DNA of 64,000 nt, from positions 2,980,501 through 3,044,500 of the forward strand of contig NZ_CP040396.1 of the NCBI RefSeq assembly GCF_005577435.1, read 5' to 3'. Made by a program: the position numbers and the translations under genes. The stretch's first letter is position 1. Each line of letters starts with the position of its first letter. This DNA is from Paenibacillus algicola (lineage in GTDB: Bacteria; Bacillota; Bacilli; Paenibacillales; Paenibacillaceae). Under the pieces are notes generated by a model. It was not told the DNA's origin and searched no databases. It was given only the letters and a program-made list of their open reading frames with translations. Positions 47,929 to 56,543 of the stretch are shown in pieces.

Positions 47929-49305
47929 ATGATGTCCAAAACCAAGCTGCCGGTACAGCTCATTACCACCAGCACCCTGCCGGAGAACCATATCCGGCTT
48001 GGCGAGAGGCTGATCAAGTCACTTCGAATTCCCACAGATCAGTCCCTCACGCTTGAGTTCGGCTCCTTCAGACAGGAGATCCGTATTGTACCCGGCAAAA
48101 AACTATACGCCATTCGCATCAGCCCCTCCTTGTCCCAAGCCGCCGGCCTGCTGCCTGGAACGGTAGTGAGCGCAGCGTATCGCGCCGCCGATCATGTGTT
48201 AAAGCTTGGACCTGTCCTTGGCGTGATGATCGGCCGCTATGACCTCAAGGACCGGGAGAAGCCGTTCGGGTCCATTTCATCCTTTTGCATGGAAATGATA
48301 CATGCCAGCCGCAAGCTGGGCGCATTCGTTTACTTTTTCACACCGGACATGATCGGCACCGGCTCCCAGTCGCTTCAAGGCATCTGGTATGACCGGGGCT
48401 GGAAAAAGGGTCCCGTTCCGCTGCCTGACGTCATCAACAACCGGCTCGCTACGCGGAAACTGGAGAATAGTCCTAGCGTACAGCATTTCATGAAAGAAGT
48501 AAAATCACGCTATCGCACGCCGGTATTCAATGAAAAATTCCTGGATAAGTCCGAGGTGTTTGAGGCGCTGGCCGCCGATGAACGCTTGAAAAGGTATTTG
48601 CCTGAGTCCTATTTGCTGAAGAGCTATCCCACGCTGAAAAAAATGTGCAGCTCCTATCCGGTCGTGTTCCTGAAGCCGGTTCGCGGCAGCTTGGGCAAGG
48701 GCATCATCCGCATCACGCTGGAGCCAGACGGCAGCTGCCACACGCTGACCACCTCCCTTGAAGGCACCATACGCCGTCAATACAGCTCTTTGAAGAAGCT
48801 GTACAGCGGGTTGTCAGGGAAGCTCGCGAAAGAGCGGTATCAGATCCAGCAGGGATTAAATCTGATTCGTAATCAGAAGAAAAACGTCGATTTCCGGGCC
48901 CTCGTTCACAAAAATATGAAGGGCAAATGGAGCGTAACCTCCATCGTCGGGCGGATTGCAGGCGGAAATCATTTCGTGTCCAATCTGGCCCGCGGCGGAA
49001 CACTGTCCACGGTCAAGGAGGCTTTGGCCGGCAGCAGCCTGTCAGCAGCCTTCAAGAATCAGCTGCCTGCCAAGATGGAGCAAGCCGCGCTGGAGATCGC
49101 CAAGGGCGTCGAGACGTATATTCCCTATCATTTCGGGGAGCTTGGCATTGATCTCGCTGTCGATACGTCCGGCCGGATCTGGCTGCTGGAGGTGAACTCC
49201 AAGCCGTCCAAGAGCGATGATGCGCCGCTGAACAATGAAGACAAGGTGCGGCCTTCCGCTATGAGACTTCTGCAGTACTCCCAGTATTTAAGCGGCTTTC
49301 AATAA
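47929..49305 (+). CDS. YheC/YheD-family ATP-grasp protein, copy 1
   Basis: 458-aa endospore coat-associated protein. N-terminal beta-rich domain (about 1-95), a Rossmann-like segment starting VLGVMIGRYD, then an ATP-grasp fold: glycine loop FLKPVRGSLGKGIIRI, core VDFRALVHKN...WSVTSIVGR, and metal-binding end GIDLAVDTSG...WLLEVNSKP. In Bacillus, YheC and YheD are spore-coat-associated and YheD forms rings around the forespore; what they ligate is unknown. The first of five paralogues in tandem. Begins with ATG ATG behind AAGGAG. Confidence 0.9.
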   Translation: MMSKTKLPVQLITTSTLPENHIRLGERLIKSLRIPTDQSLTLEFGSFRQEIRIVPGKKLYAIRISPSLSQAAGLLPGTVVSAAYRAADHVLKLGPVLGVMIGRYDLKDREKPFGSISSFCMEMIHASRKLGAFVYFFTPDMIGTGSQSLQGIWYDRGWKKGPVPLPDVINNRLATRKLENSPSVQHFMKEVKSRYRTPVFNEKFLDKSEVFEALAADERLKRYLPESYLLKSYPTLKKMCSSYPVVFLKPVRGSLGKGIIRITLEPDGSCHTLTTSLEGTIRRQYSSLKKLYSGLSGKLAKERYQIQQGLNLIRNQKKNVDFRALVHKNMKGKWSVTSIVGRIAGGNHFVSNLARGGTLSTVKEALAGSSLSAAFKNQLPAKMEQAALEIAKGVETYIPYHFGELGIDLAVDTSGRIWLLEVNSKPSKSDDAPLNNEDKVRPSAMRLLQYSQYLSGFQ

Positions 49306-49318
49306 GGAGGTGGCGGGA

Positions 49319-50449
49319 TTGACAACAAGCATCGGAACGCTCGGTATTATGGTTAGCCGAAAGAAGGGCTCTCCCCCCTTCTCGGATCGGGAATTTCTGA
49401 AGCAGCTTTGCCTGTCTGCCCGCCGCTTAGAGCTTCAAGCGTACGTCTTCTGCGCAGACAGCTATGAATTGTCAGACTCTCTAAAGCGCGATCGCTTCAA
49501 ATCCATCAAGGGGTATGCTGTGCAGGACCATGAATGGATAGAGGGCTTTTTTCCAGTGCCGGAGCTGATCTTTGACCGCTGTCTGTCCGGCAATGCCCGG
49601 GAAGCACAGCACGCAGCGGCCGTCGTACAGGAGGCGGAGCAGACCCAGCGTATACTGTGGTCGCGCAGGCTGCCTGGCAAATGGAGGGTATACGAACGGC
49701 TGAAGCAGTGCCCTCACCTCTCCGCGGCTCTCCCGCTGACGCTGAGATATACGGGGCCCGCCTCGCTCCGGAATGCCTTGCACCGCTTTCAGGGAGACGT
49801 ATTTATGAAGCCCAGCGCCGGGTCTCACGGCAGCCATACGCTCTATATCCATCAAGAAGGCGCACACGCCGTACTAAAGGGGCGCACCCGAGATAATGTG
49901 CCGTTCAGACACCGCACTCATGCTGCCTCGCTGCCTGGCTGGATCTCGCAATTTACCGGGCACCGGAGCTTTGTGATGCAGCCGTTTCTGCAGCTGACCA
50001 GTGCCGATGGAAGACCGTTCGATATTCGTGTGCTCGTACAAAAGAACGGCCAGGGCCGCTGGTGCCTGACCGGCTCTGCACTGCGGGAAGGCAGCTGTGA
50101 AGGGCTCACCTCCAATCTCCACGGAGGAGGCAGAGCAGCACAGGTGCTGCCTGGCCTGATATCTCGATTCGGCTCGGCGGCTTCAGCCGGGATCATGGAC
50201 ACCATCCATCACCTCAGCGAGCTGATCCCTCCCGATCTGGAAGAGGGATTTGGACGCCTGGGCGAGCTCGGGATCGATTTCGGCGTAGACGCTAAGGGCA
50301 CAGTCTGGCTGCTGGAGGTTAACTCCAAGCCGGGACGGCGCGTGTTTACCCAGACAGGTGATACCGGGGCAGCGGAGCAGTCTGTCATGAACCCTCTCCG
50401 GTATGCCCGTTATTTACTGCTTCGACAACTTAGGAGGGTTAATCCATGA
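49319..50449 (+). CDS. YheC/YheD-family ATP-grasp protein, copy 2
   Basis: 376-aa paralogue lacking the N-terminal beta domain of copies 1 and 3. Start set at TTG 49319 (AAGGAGG with 8-nt spacing), 13 nt after copy 1. ATP-grasp core RPFDIRVLVQKNGQGRW and end GIDFGVDAKG...WLLEVNSKPG are intact, but the nucleotide-binding glycine loop reads MKPSAGSHGSHTLYI, missing the second glycine (GxGxGI becomes GSHGSHT). It may bind nucleotide weakly or be a structural partner. Ends in an ATGA overlap with copy 3. Confidence 0.88.
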   Translation: MTTSIGTLGIMVSRKKGSPPFSDREFLKQLCLSARRLELQAYVFCADSYELSDSLKRDRFKSIKGYAVQDHEWIEGFFPVPELIFDRCLSGNAREAQHAAAVVQEAEQTQRILWSRRLPGKWRVYERLKQCPHLSAALPLTLRYTGPASLRNALHRFQGDVFMKPSAGSHGSHTLYIHQEGAHAVLKGRTRDNVPFRHRTHAASLPGWISQFTGHRSFVMQPFLQLTSADGRPFDIRVLVQKNGQGRWCLTGSALREGSCEGLTSNLHGGGRAAQVLPGLISRFGSAASAGIMDTIHHLSELIPPDLEEGFGRLGELGIDFGVDAKGTVWLLEVNSKPGRRVFTQTGDTGAAEQSVMNPLRYARYLLLRQLRRVNP

Positions 50450-51819
50450 GTTTGACTTTCAGTAACGTTCATTTCTCACAGCAGCCCGAGAAAGCAGTAT
50501 TCATGTCCGGCTCGCTCCTGAGAAGCATGGGACTTACAGGAAAAAAACAGATACAGCTTCATGTCGGCACGGACTATATCTCCGTTCCGCTGAAATCCAT
50601 TGAACGATCCGGGAAGCATCTGTATTTAAGCTCCGGTCTGCGGAGCCAGGTCCGCGTGCCCCGCTCCGGGGGAGCCTATGTTCACACACCGCGGGAAGGC
50701 CAGCTTCATCTGGGTCCGGTGGTAGGCGTGCTCTCTGACGGCTCTTCGGCGCCCGGCAGCCCTTTTGGCTCCAGAACCGGTTATATCAAGCAGCTGCTGC
50801 GCGAAGGCGGCAAGAAAATGTATGTGTATGCCTTCTCTCCCAAGGACATTAACTGGCAGAAGGAAACCGTGTATGCCTATGTGCTCAGCGCCGGAGGTCA
50901 ATTCGTGCGCAAGACGGTGCCGCTGCCAGACGTAGTGTACAACCGGCTGCCCAGCCGGAAAACGGACTTTTCCAATGCGACCAATCAGCTTCGGGAGCGC
51001 TTCTTGAAGAGAAATATCGTCTTTTTTAACTGGGCGTTCTTCAATAAATCCGATATTTACAACCTGCTGGAGAACGATCCCCAGGCCGGGAGATATGTGC
51101 CCGAAACGTACAACAGCCCGGGCACCGAACGGATCCGGGATATGATGGACCGTCATCGCTTTGTGTACTACAAGCCTTCGGCCGGAAGTCTGGGCAACGG
51201 CATTTACCGGCTTACGCATCAGCCGAAGAAGGGGTATTTTGCACGGTACAGCAGCTCCGGAGGAAACACCCTGCTGAAATTCCCGAGCTTCTCCAGCCTG
51301 ATGAAGATGCTCCAAAGCAAGCACGGTCCGGCGCTCAAGCACTATGTCATTCAGCAGGGCATCCGGCTGATCGAGATTGACGACTGTCCGATCGACTTTC
51401 GCTTTCACATGCACAAGAATGCCAAGAACCGCTGGAGCGTCGTCGGTATCGGGGCGAAAAAGGCCGGCCGCGGCAGCGTAACTACCCACATCAAGAACGG
51501 AGGCTCCCTCATGACGCCGGAGCAGGCTCTCTCCCGTGTATTCGGCTCCCGTTCCCGGGACGTGCTGGAGCGCGCCAAGCAGGCCGCCATCGCGCTCGCG
51601 GAGGCGATCGAGAATCATCATGCCCATGTGCTCGGGGAGATCGGCTTTGATATCGGCATCGACGAGGATGAGAAGATCTGGATGTTCGAGGCGAACTCCA
51701 AGCCGGGCCGTTCGATCTTTGCGCATCCGCTGCTGAAATCGGAGGGTAAGGCATCGGTGGAGCATATTTTTGAGCACAGTCTGTATCTCAGCGGCTTCCT
51801 GCGGGGGAATGACTCATGA
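50446..51819 (+). CDS. YheC/YheD-family ATP-grasp protein, copy 3
   Basis: 457-aa paralogue with the full layout of copy 1: N-terminal beta-rich domain (about 1-95), then VVGVLSDGS, ATP-grasp loop YYKPSAGSLGNGIYRL, core PIDFRFHMHKN...WSVVGIGAK, metal end GFDIGIDEDE...WMFEANSKPG. Overlaps both neighbours by 4 nt (ATGA). Sequence differs widely from copy 1, so the array is old rather than freshly duplicated. Confidence 0.9.
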   Translation: MSLTFSNVHFSQQPEKAVFMSGSLLRSMGLTGKKQIQLHVGTDYISVPLKSIERSGKHLYLSSGLRSQVRVPRSGGAYVHTPREGQLHLGPVVGVLSDGSSAPGSPFGSRTGYIKQLLREGGKKMYVYAFSPKDINWQKETVYAYVLSAGGQFVRKTVPLPDVVYNRLPSRKTDFSNATNQLRERFLKRNIVFFNWAFFNKSDIYNLLENDPQAGRYVPETYNSPGTERIRDMMDRHRFVYYKPSAGSLGNGIYRLTHQPKKGYFARYSSSGGNTLLKFPSFSSLMKMLQSKHGPALKHYVIQQGIRLIEIDDCPIDFRFHMHKNAKNRWSVVGIGAKKAGRGSVTTHIKNGGSLMTPEQALSRVFGSRSRDVLERAKQAAIALAEAIENHHAHVLGEIGFDIGIDEDEKIWMFEANSKPGRSIFAHPLLKSEGKASVEHIFEHSLYLSGFLRGNDS

Positions 51820-52925
51820 TCAGCCGCAGTCCGGAAGCCGCCAAGCCTGTCGTTGCCATACTGACCATGTCCGATCCTTACCGGATGTTTCGAGGCAACC
51901 GTCATAATTTTCAGGACATTATCAGGACCGGGAGAGACATGGGATTCGAGGTTTACGTGGTTACTGTCAAGGATCTTGATCTTGATTCGCCGGTCCTGCG
52001 GGGCTTTATCCCTGCCGGGGACCAGACCTGGGAACAGAAGCTGTTCCCTTTCCCCCGGGTGATCTACAACCGGATTCCGGCGCGGGAGGATGAGGCGAAG
52101 CCGAAGGTGACCCGCAAGATCAAGGCCTGTCTCCGCCACCCCCGGCTGGAGCTGTATAACCCTTATTTTTTCAACAAAAGAGAGCTGTTTGACTGGCTCA
52201 ATCAATCCCGCCAGACTCGCCAATGGGCACCTGCCACCAAGAAGCTGAAGGGGTTCTCCTCTCTCTGCGACATGATCAAGAGCCACCCCTACCTGTACTT
52301 AAAGCCGGAAGAGGGGAAGGCGGGACACGGCATCATGAGATTGAAGCATCAGAGCAGCAAGGCGCTGCCGTATCGTCTGCAAATCCAGAACAACCGGGGC
52401 AGCACCACGTATAAAGCCGCTACACTGGAACGACTCTGGCAAAGAGTTTATAAGGAGACAACCGGAGAGCCGTACCTGATCCAGCAGGGCATCGAGCTAG
52501 CTGCACTTCACGGCCGGCCCTTTGACCTGCGGCTCTTGGTCCAGAAGGCGGAGCACGGCTCCTTCAGCGTCACCGGCATCGGCGCCAGAATGGCCGGGGC
52601 AGATAGCATCACGACCCACGTGCCGCGCGGCGGCTCGATTGAGGATCCCGAGAAGCTGCTGACTGCGGTGTTCGGACCGGAGCGAAGCCAGGACATTCTG
52701 GGCCGAGTGCGCAATGCCGCTGTGCAGATCGCCAAGCAGATCGAGAAGGGCTCGGAGTATCAGCTTGGCGAAATGTCGATGGATCTCGGGATTGATACCT
52801 CCGGGAGCTTATGGTTTTTTGAAGCGAACGCCAGGCCGATGAAATTCGATGAGCCGAACATTCGGAAGCGGTCGCTGGAACGTATTTTTAAATATTGTCA
52901 TTATCTGATAGGACATCGTTCCTGA
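51816..52925 (+). CDS. YheC/YheD-family ATP-grasp protein, copy 4
   Basis: 369-aa short-form paralogue (no N-terminal beta domain, like copy 2). Rossmann-like start VVAILTMSDPYRMFRGNRHN, glycine loop YLKPEEGKAGHGIMRL, core FDLRLLVQKAEHGSFSVTGI, end SMDLGIDTSG...WFFEANARPM. Long and short copies alternate in the first four genes (1 long, 2 short, 3 long, 4 short), which suggests they act as long/short pairs like YheD and YheC. ATGA overlap with copy 3. Confidence 0.9.
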   Translation: MISRSPEAAKPVVAILTMSDPYRMFRGNRHNFQDIIRTGRDMGFEVYVVTVKDLDLDSPVLRGFIPAGDQTWEQKLFPFPRVIYNRIPAREDEAKPKVTRKIKACLRHPRLELYNPYFFNKRELFDWLNQSRQTRQWAPATKKLKGFSSLCDMIKSHPYLYLKPEEGKAGHGIMRLKHQSSKALPYRLQIQNNRGSTTYKAATLERLWQRVYKETTGEPYLIQQGIELAALHGRPFDLRLLVQKAEHGSFSVTGIGARMAGADSITTHVPRGGSIEDPEKLLTAVFGPERSQDILGRVRNAAVQIAKQIEKGSEYQLGEMSMDLGIDTSGSLWFFEANARPMKFDEPNIRKRSLERIFKYCHYLIGHRS

Positions 52926-52954
52926 TTTTTTGCACCTGGAAGGAGCCTTCATCT

Positions 52955-53485
52955 GTGGAATTAATCTCTCTTGTACCGCACCGGAAGGCGGATTGGCCTT
53001 CTATCCGTCGTCACTGCTGTCAGTTTATGCTCCGCTATGCAGGCCAAAGAACCTGGACCAAGGAAATCCGGGTTCTGGAGCAATTGAAATATGAGGAACT
53101 GCAAGAGCCCGGGACCTCTCTGCTGGGGGTCACAGTGAGAGGGGAGGAAGGCCTCACCGTGGTCGGTGTGCTGTTCACCGCCCGCTGCGGGGAGCAGGCG
53201 GTTCTCCTGGCCGTCCATCCGTTATATCGCAGGCGCAGGCTGGGCACTGCCCTCCTCCAAGCCCAGCAGAAGCTCCATGGCAGGATCACTTGCCATGTGC
53301 CGCTCCTGCATGCTGCCGCCCTGAGGCTGTGCTTTCAGGCCGGCATGACCGCCATCGGGATGACCCGGGATGCCGAGACGTCGCGTTCCTGCCTCTTGTT
53401 CCGCTGGCCCGAGGTACCTCTGGCTCCGGGGAAAGAACCACAATCCACGCAAGTAGGTGATTGGCTGTGTCTAAGCCCGTCTTAG
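52955..53485 (+). CDS. GNAT-family N-acetyltransferase
   Basis: 176-aa predicted acetyltransferase. The acetyl-CoA loop appears as VHPLYRRRRLGTALLQ, after strands GLTVVGVLFTAR and QAVLLA. Start set at GTG 52955 behind AAGGAG (9-nt spacing), placing it 29 nt after copy 4; the frame is open further upstream. It overlaps the start of copy 5 by 19 nt, so it is part of the array transcript. It may acetylate the product or substrate of the ATP-grasp proteins. Target unknown. Confidence 0.8.
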   Translation: MELISLVPHRKADWPSIRRHCCQFMLRYAGQRTWTKEIRVLEQLKYEELQEPGTSLLGVTVRGEEGLTVVGVLFTARCGEQAVLLAVHPLYRRRRLGTALLQAQQKLHGRITCHVPLLHAAALRLCFQAGMTAIGMTRDAETSRSCLLFRWPEVPLAPGKEPQSTQVGDWLCLSPS

Positions 53486-54582
53486 GTATTCTTACCTTAT
53501 ATTTAAATGAGCGAAAGAAGCTGGAAGAAGCTGCAGTCTATGAGAAGATGATTATCGAAGGCCGGGAGCTGGGGCTGGATGTGTTCGTCTTTACGCCTGC
53601 GGATGTGCAGGGAGGTGTGGTAAACGCGCTGGTATATCACCCTTCACATGGCCAGTGGACCCGGCAGCGCCGCCCTCTTCCAGCAATGATCTATGACCGG
53701 TCCCGGATTCAAAAAAGTGCGCGGTTTCAGCAGCTGCTCCGCTTCCGCTCCAAATACGGGCATCTGCTGTACCTCAATCGTCCGCTGCGGAACAAATGGA
53801 CGGTACACCAGGACCTTTATACGCTGAAGCGATTCCGGCCGCATCTGCCGGACACTCGTCTGGTTCAGGGGCTCGGGGATGTAAAGCGGATGCTGCAGCG
53901 CCACCCTGCCGTCTACCTCAAGCCGATTAACGGCACAGGAGGACGAGGGATTTTGCGCATAGCCCGCTCCAGCACAGCCAGCACAGCCTATGACGTCCGG
54001 GGACGTAATACGAAACGGGCCATTATCTCTCCGCGTAAGGTGCCTGCTGCCACACTGGGCTCGTTTCTCTCCGGATGGGGCGTTTCCGGTCATTATTTGG
54101 TGCAGGAGGCTATTGCACTGGAGCTGCCTAACGGCAGAGTCCATGATTACCGCATGCTTGTGCAGAAGAACGGCTACGGAGAGTGGCAGGTCACCGGCTG
54201 TGTTGGCCGGGTCGGCGCCTTAAACAGCATTACCTCCAATCTGCATGGCGGCGGACGTGCAATGCCCATGAATGAGCTGCTGGATGAATGGATTGCGGAC
54301 CCTTCCAAGCGGAACCATATTCATGCGGAGGCCAGCCGCCTCGGCATCGATGTGTCACGCTTTCTGGAGGAGCGCTACGGAGCGCTGTGTGAGCTGGCTC
54401 TGGATCTTGCAATCGACCGCGAAGGCCGAATCCTCCTGCTGGAGGTCAATCCGAAACCGGCCAGAGAGGTGTTCTCCCAGATCGGTGATAAGGAGGCCTA
54501 CCGAACGGCTCTCACCCGGCCGCTGGAGTATGCGCTCTGGCTACACGATCGGCGAAAAGCCAAGTCAGCAGGCCTGATCTAG
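53467..54582 (+). CDS. YheC/YheD-family ATP-grasp protein, copy 5
   Basis: 371-aa short-form paralogue. I prefer GTG 53467 (TAGGTG, 7-nt spacing) over TTG 53461, which lies too close to that ribosome binding site. Start SKPVLGILTLYLNERKK, glycine loop YLKPINGTGGRGILRI, core VHDYRMLVQKNGYGEW, a segment NSITSNLHGGGRAMP shared with copy 2, and metal end ELALDLAIDREG...LLLEVNPKP. It closes the array; a strong terminator follows. Confidence 0.9.
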   Translation: MSKPVLGILTLYLNERKKLEEAAVYEKMIIEGRELGLDVFVFTPADVQGGVVNALVYHPSHGQWTRQRRPLPAMIYDRSRIQKSARFQQLLRFRSKYGHLLYLNRPLRNKWTVHQDLYTLKRFRPHLPDTRLVQGLGDVKRMLQRHPAVYLKPINGTGGRGILRIARSSTASTAYDVRGRNTKRAIISPRKVPAATLGSFLSGWGVSGHYLVQEAIALELPNGRVHDYRMLVQKNGYGEWQVTGCVGRVGALNSITSNLHGGGRAMPMNELLDEWIADPSKRNHIHAEASRLGIDVSRFLEERYGALCELALDLAIDREGRILLLEVNPKPAREVFSQIGDKEAYRTALTRPLEYALWLHDRRKAKSAGLI

Positions 54583-54593
54583 CTGAGAAACCA

Positions 54594-54641
54594 GCAAGGC
54601 CGCCCGGCAGGATCTTCTCTGATCCTGCCGGACGGCCTTGC
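54594..54641. terminator. Bidirectional terminator after the YheC/YheD array
   Basis: Twenty-one-position stem, GCAAGGCCG... pairing with ...CGGCCTTGC and an inner CCGGCAGGATC / GATCCTGCCGG, 6-nt loop, one mismatch. T-rich on the plus side (TTATTGC). Lies between converging genes. Confidence 0.8.
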
Positions 54642-54651
54642 TTATTGCAGC

Positions 54652-55353
54652 TTAGGATGGATCTTCTGCCTGGTCATACAGCCTGATCAGATCCGGGAAA
54701 GCTGTAATCATCGCATCGGAGCCTTTCAGCTCCTGCTCTCCGCCGAAGCCGGCATATTGACAGCCGATTACCGTTTGTCCATTCTCCTTGCCTGCTTCTA
54801 CGTCCGACGAGCGGTCTCCCACCATCCAGGCACGCTCAATGCCGTGATTGCTCAGCAGCAGCGCAACCAGATCCACCTTGCTGGACGTTTGATGCTCCCC
54901 GGCGCTGTACAGGCCCTCGAATAACGGAGCCAGCTGGCGTGCTTTGACAATGCCCTTGACGTAGTCCTCCAAGCCATTGCTTGCCACGAACAGCCGGACT
55001 CCGCGCTGCTTGAGCTCTGCTAACGTCTCCGTGACCCCCGGATACAGGGCCGCCTCTTCGTTCTCCAGGCCTTCCAGCTCCAGCTGAAGCAGCAGCTCGT
55101 CCGCCCGGCGGTGAGCCTCCGGTGTTCCATTCGGGATCACCCGTTTCCAAATATCCTCCAGCAGCATGCCCAGGCTGCCCAGCATAAGCTGCTCATCTGG
55201 CGTCTCTCCCTGGTGATGCCCTTCTGCTCTCAGTGTATCAAACAGCTTGTGATACGCCGGCCGCAGCAAGGTCTCCGTCTGAAATAACGTGCCGTCCATA
55301 TCAAAAATCATAGCTTCCGGCTTAACAAGCCTCTCCGTAGTACTCACATTCAT
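54652..55353 (-). CDS. HAD-superfamily hydrolase (phosphatase)
   Basis: About 233 aa. HAD motif I FDMDGTLFQT, helical cap, motif II FVASNGLED, motif III Lys in TSSKVDLV, and motif IV MVGDRSSDVEAG. Resembles PGP/PpaX-like or beta-phosphoglucomutase-like phosphatases of subfamily I; substrate unknown. The start is uncertain: ATG 55353 sits almost on its GAAGGG, and the GTG two codons later has better spacing. The longer frame to 55440 is unlikely. Convergent with the YheC/YheD array. Confidence 0.85.
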   Translation of the reverse strand: MNVSTTERLVKPEAMIFDMDGTLFQTETLLRPAYHKLFDTLRAEGHHQGETPDEQLMLGSLGMLLEDIWKRVIPNGTPEAHRRADELLLQLELEGLENEEAALYPGVTETLAELKQRGVRLFVASNGLEDYVKGIVKARQLAPLFEGLYSAGEHQTSSKVDLVALLLSNHGIERAWMVGDRSSDVEAGKENGQTVIGCQYAGFGGEQELKGSDAMITAFPDLIRLYDQAEDPS

Positions 55354-55541
55354 CCATCCCTTCGTCATCACCGCTCTACCAGCAGCTGCTCCCTGAATTC
55401 CTCTGCTTCCCATCATAAAGGAAGGATGGAAAGGTAGCAAACAGAAAAGGCTTGCTATTGAAGTCCTTTAATCTTCTTTAAATTGGAATGAAACCAATGA
55501 TATACATTATTTATTTAATTTTGTTTACGTTAACATTTTAG

Positions 55542-55571
55542 TTGATTCTTTCTTCCAGTTAACACTATAAT
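55542..55571 (+). promoter_or_regulatory. Sigma-A-type promoter of the lipid-linked pentose cluster
   Basis: -35 TTGATT (55542-55547), 18-nt spacer, -10 TATAAT (55566-55571), 43 nt upstream of the TTG start of the UbiA-family gene, in an AT-rich leader of about 170 nt. Confidence 0.6.
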
Positions 55572-55613
55572 AATAAGATTGTAAAATTAACCCATAACAA
55601 GGAGGTTCCTCTG

Positions 55614-56543
55614 TTGTTTACTTCTATTCGTTTCGACGAAGACTCTATTTATAAGTCCTCTCCTTCTAGCGTTGCTTTAGTCTGGAACCAGCTTCGGCCA
55701 AAGCAATGGAGTAAAAACCTGCTCCTATTCGCGGCCTTAATCTTTTCAATTAATAAAGTAGATTTTATGCAGATCGCCTACTCTATTATAGGATTTTTAA
55801 TTTTCAGTGTAATTTCCAGTACAGTGTATATCATTAATGATTTCGTAGATCGCGATGCCGATCGCGCTCATCCAGTCAAGCGACATCGTCCTATGGCTTC
55901 TGGCAGACTGAATCCGGTGGTCGCTTTGTCGGTAGGGACGGTCCTGTTTTTATTGTCCTTGCTCATTTCATTTCTGCTGAACCCCTTATTTATGGTCATT
56001 GCGATAACATACTTTGTTATTAATGTTTCGTACTCGCTCTATTTGAAGCATATTGTCATTTTAGATTTGATGCTTATCGCATCCGGATTTGTGCTGAGAG
56101 CCATAGCTGGAGGTGTCATTATCTCAGTATCGTTAACCCCTTGGTTTCTTCTCTGCACGCTTTTGCTATCTCTCTTTCTGGCTATTGGCAAAAGAAGACA
56201 TGAGCTCATTTTACTTCAAGAAGGGGTCAGTGCTCACCGAAAGGTACTAGAAAGCTATTCGGTATCCCTGCTGGATCAATTTTCTAACATTGTTACGGCT
56301 GCAACTGTCCTTAGTTACTCCTTATTTACGTTTACCTCTAGCCATACCGTTTACTTGATGCTAACGATTCCTTTTGTCATCTACGGCATGTTTCGATATT
56401 TGTATCTGATTCAAATAAGGAATCTGGGAGGATCTCCTGAGCACATCCTTTTAGAGGACAAGCCGATTTTAATTACCGTCGTTATGTATTCACTGTGTGT
56501 CGTCATCATTCTATTGCTGAAAGATTCAGGGTACATACAATGA
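55614..56543 (+). CDS. UbiA-family decaprenyl-phosphate phosphoribosyltransferase-like protein
   Basis: 309-aa membrane prenyltransferase, about eight to nine helices. RPKQWSKNLLLFA at 29-41; first Asp-rich motif N75-D76-xx-D79-x-D81-x-D83 continuing HPVKRHRPMASG (86-97); second conserved block YLKHIVILDLMLIASGF...LRAIAGG (143-167) and GKRRHEL (192-198). HPxKxxRP after the Asp motif and KRxxEL are hallmarks of the branch containing mycobacterial Rv3806c (UbiA), which joins PRPP to polyprenyl phosphate to give polyprenyl-phosphoryl-ribose-5-phosphate. Not MenA, UbiA or heme O synthase type. Start TTG behind AAGGAGG. Followed by its predicted phosphatase (ATGA overlap). Confidence 0.88.
   Translation: MFTSIRFDEDSIYKSSPSSVALVWNQLRPKQWSKNLLLFAALIFSINKVDFMQIAYSIIGFLIFSVISSTVYIINDFVDRDADRAHPVKRHRPMASGRLNPVVALSVGTVLFLLSLLISFLLNPLFMVIAITYFVINVSYSLYLKHIVILDLMLIASGFVLRAIAGGVIISVSLTPWFLLCTLLLSLFLAIGKRRHELILLQEGVSAHRKVLESYSVSLLDQFSNIVTAATVLSYSLFTFTSSHTVYLMLTIPFVIYGMFRYLYLIQIRNLGGSPEHILLEDKPILITVVMYSLCVVIILLLKDSGYIQ

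Noticed and set aside
50626..51777. 383-codon minus-strand frame opposite YheC/D copy 3
   Set aside because: Shadow caused by GC-rich codon structure; the plus-strand gene has family motifs and 4-nt overlaps with both neighbours.
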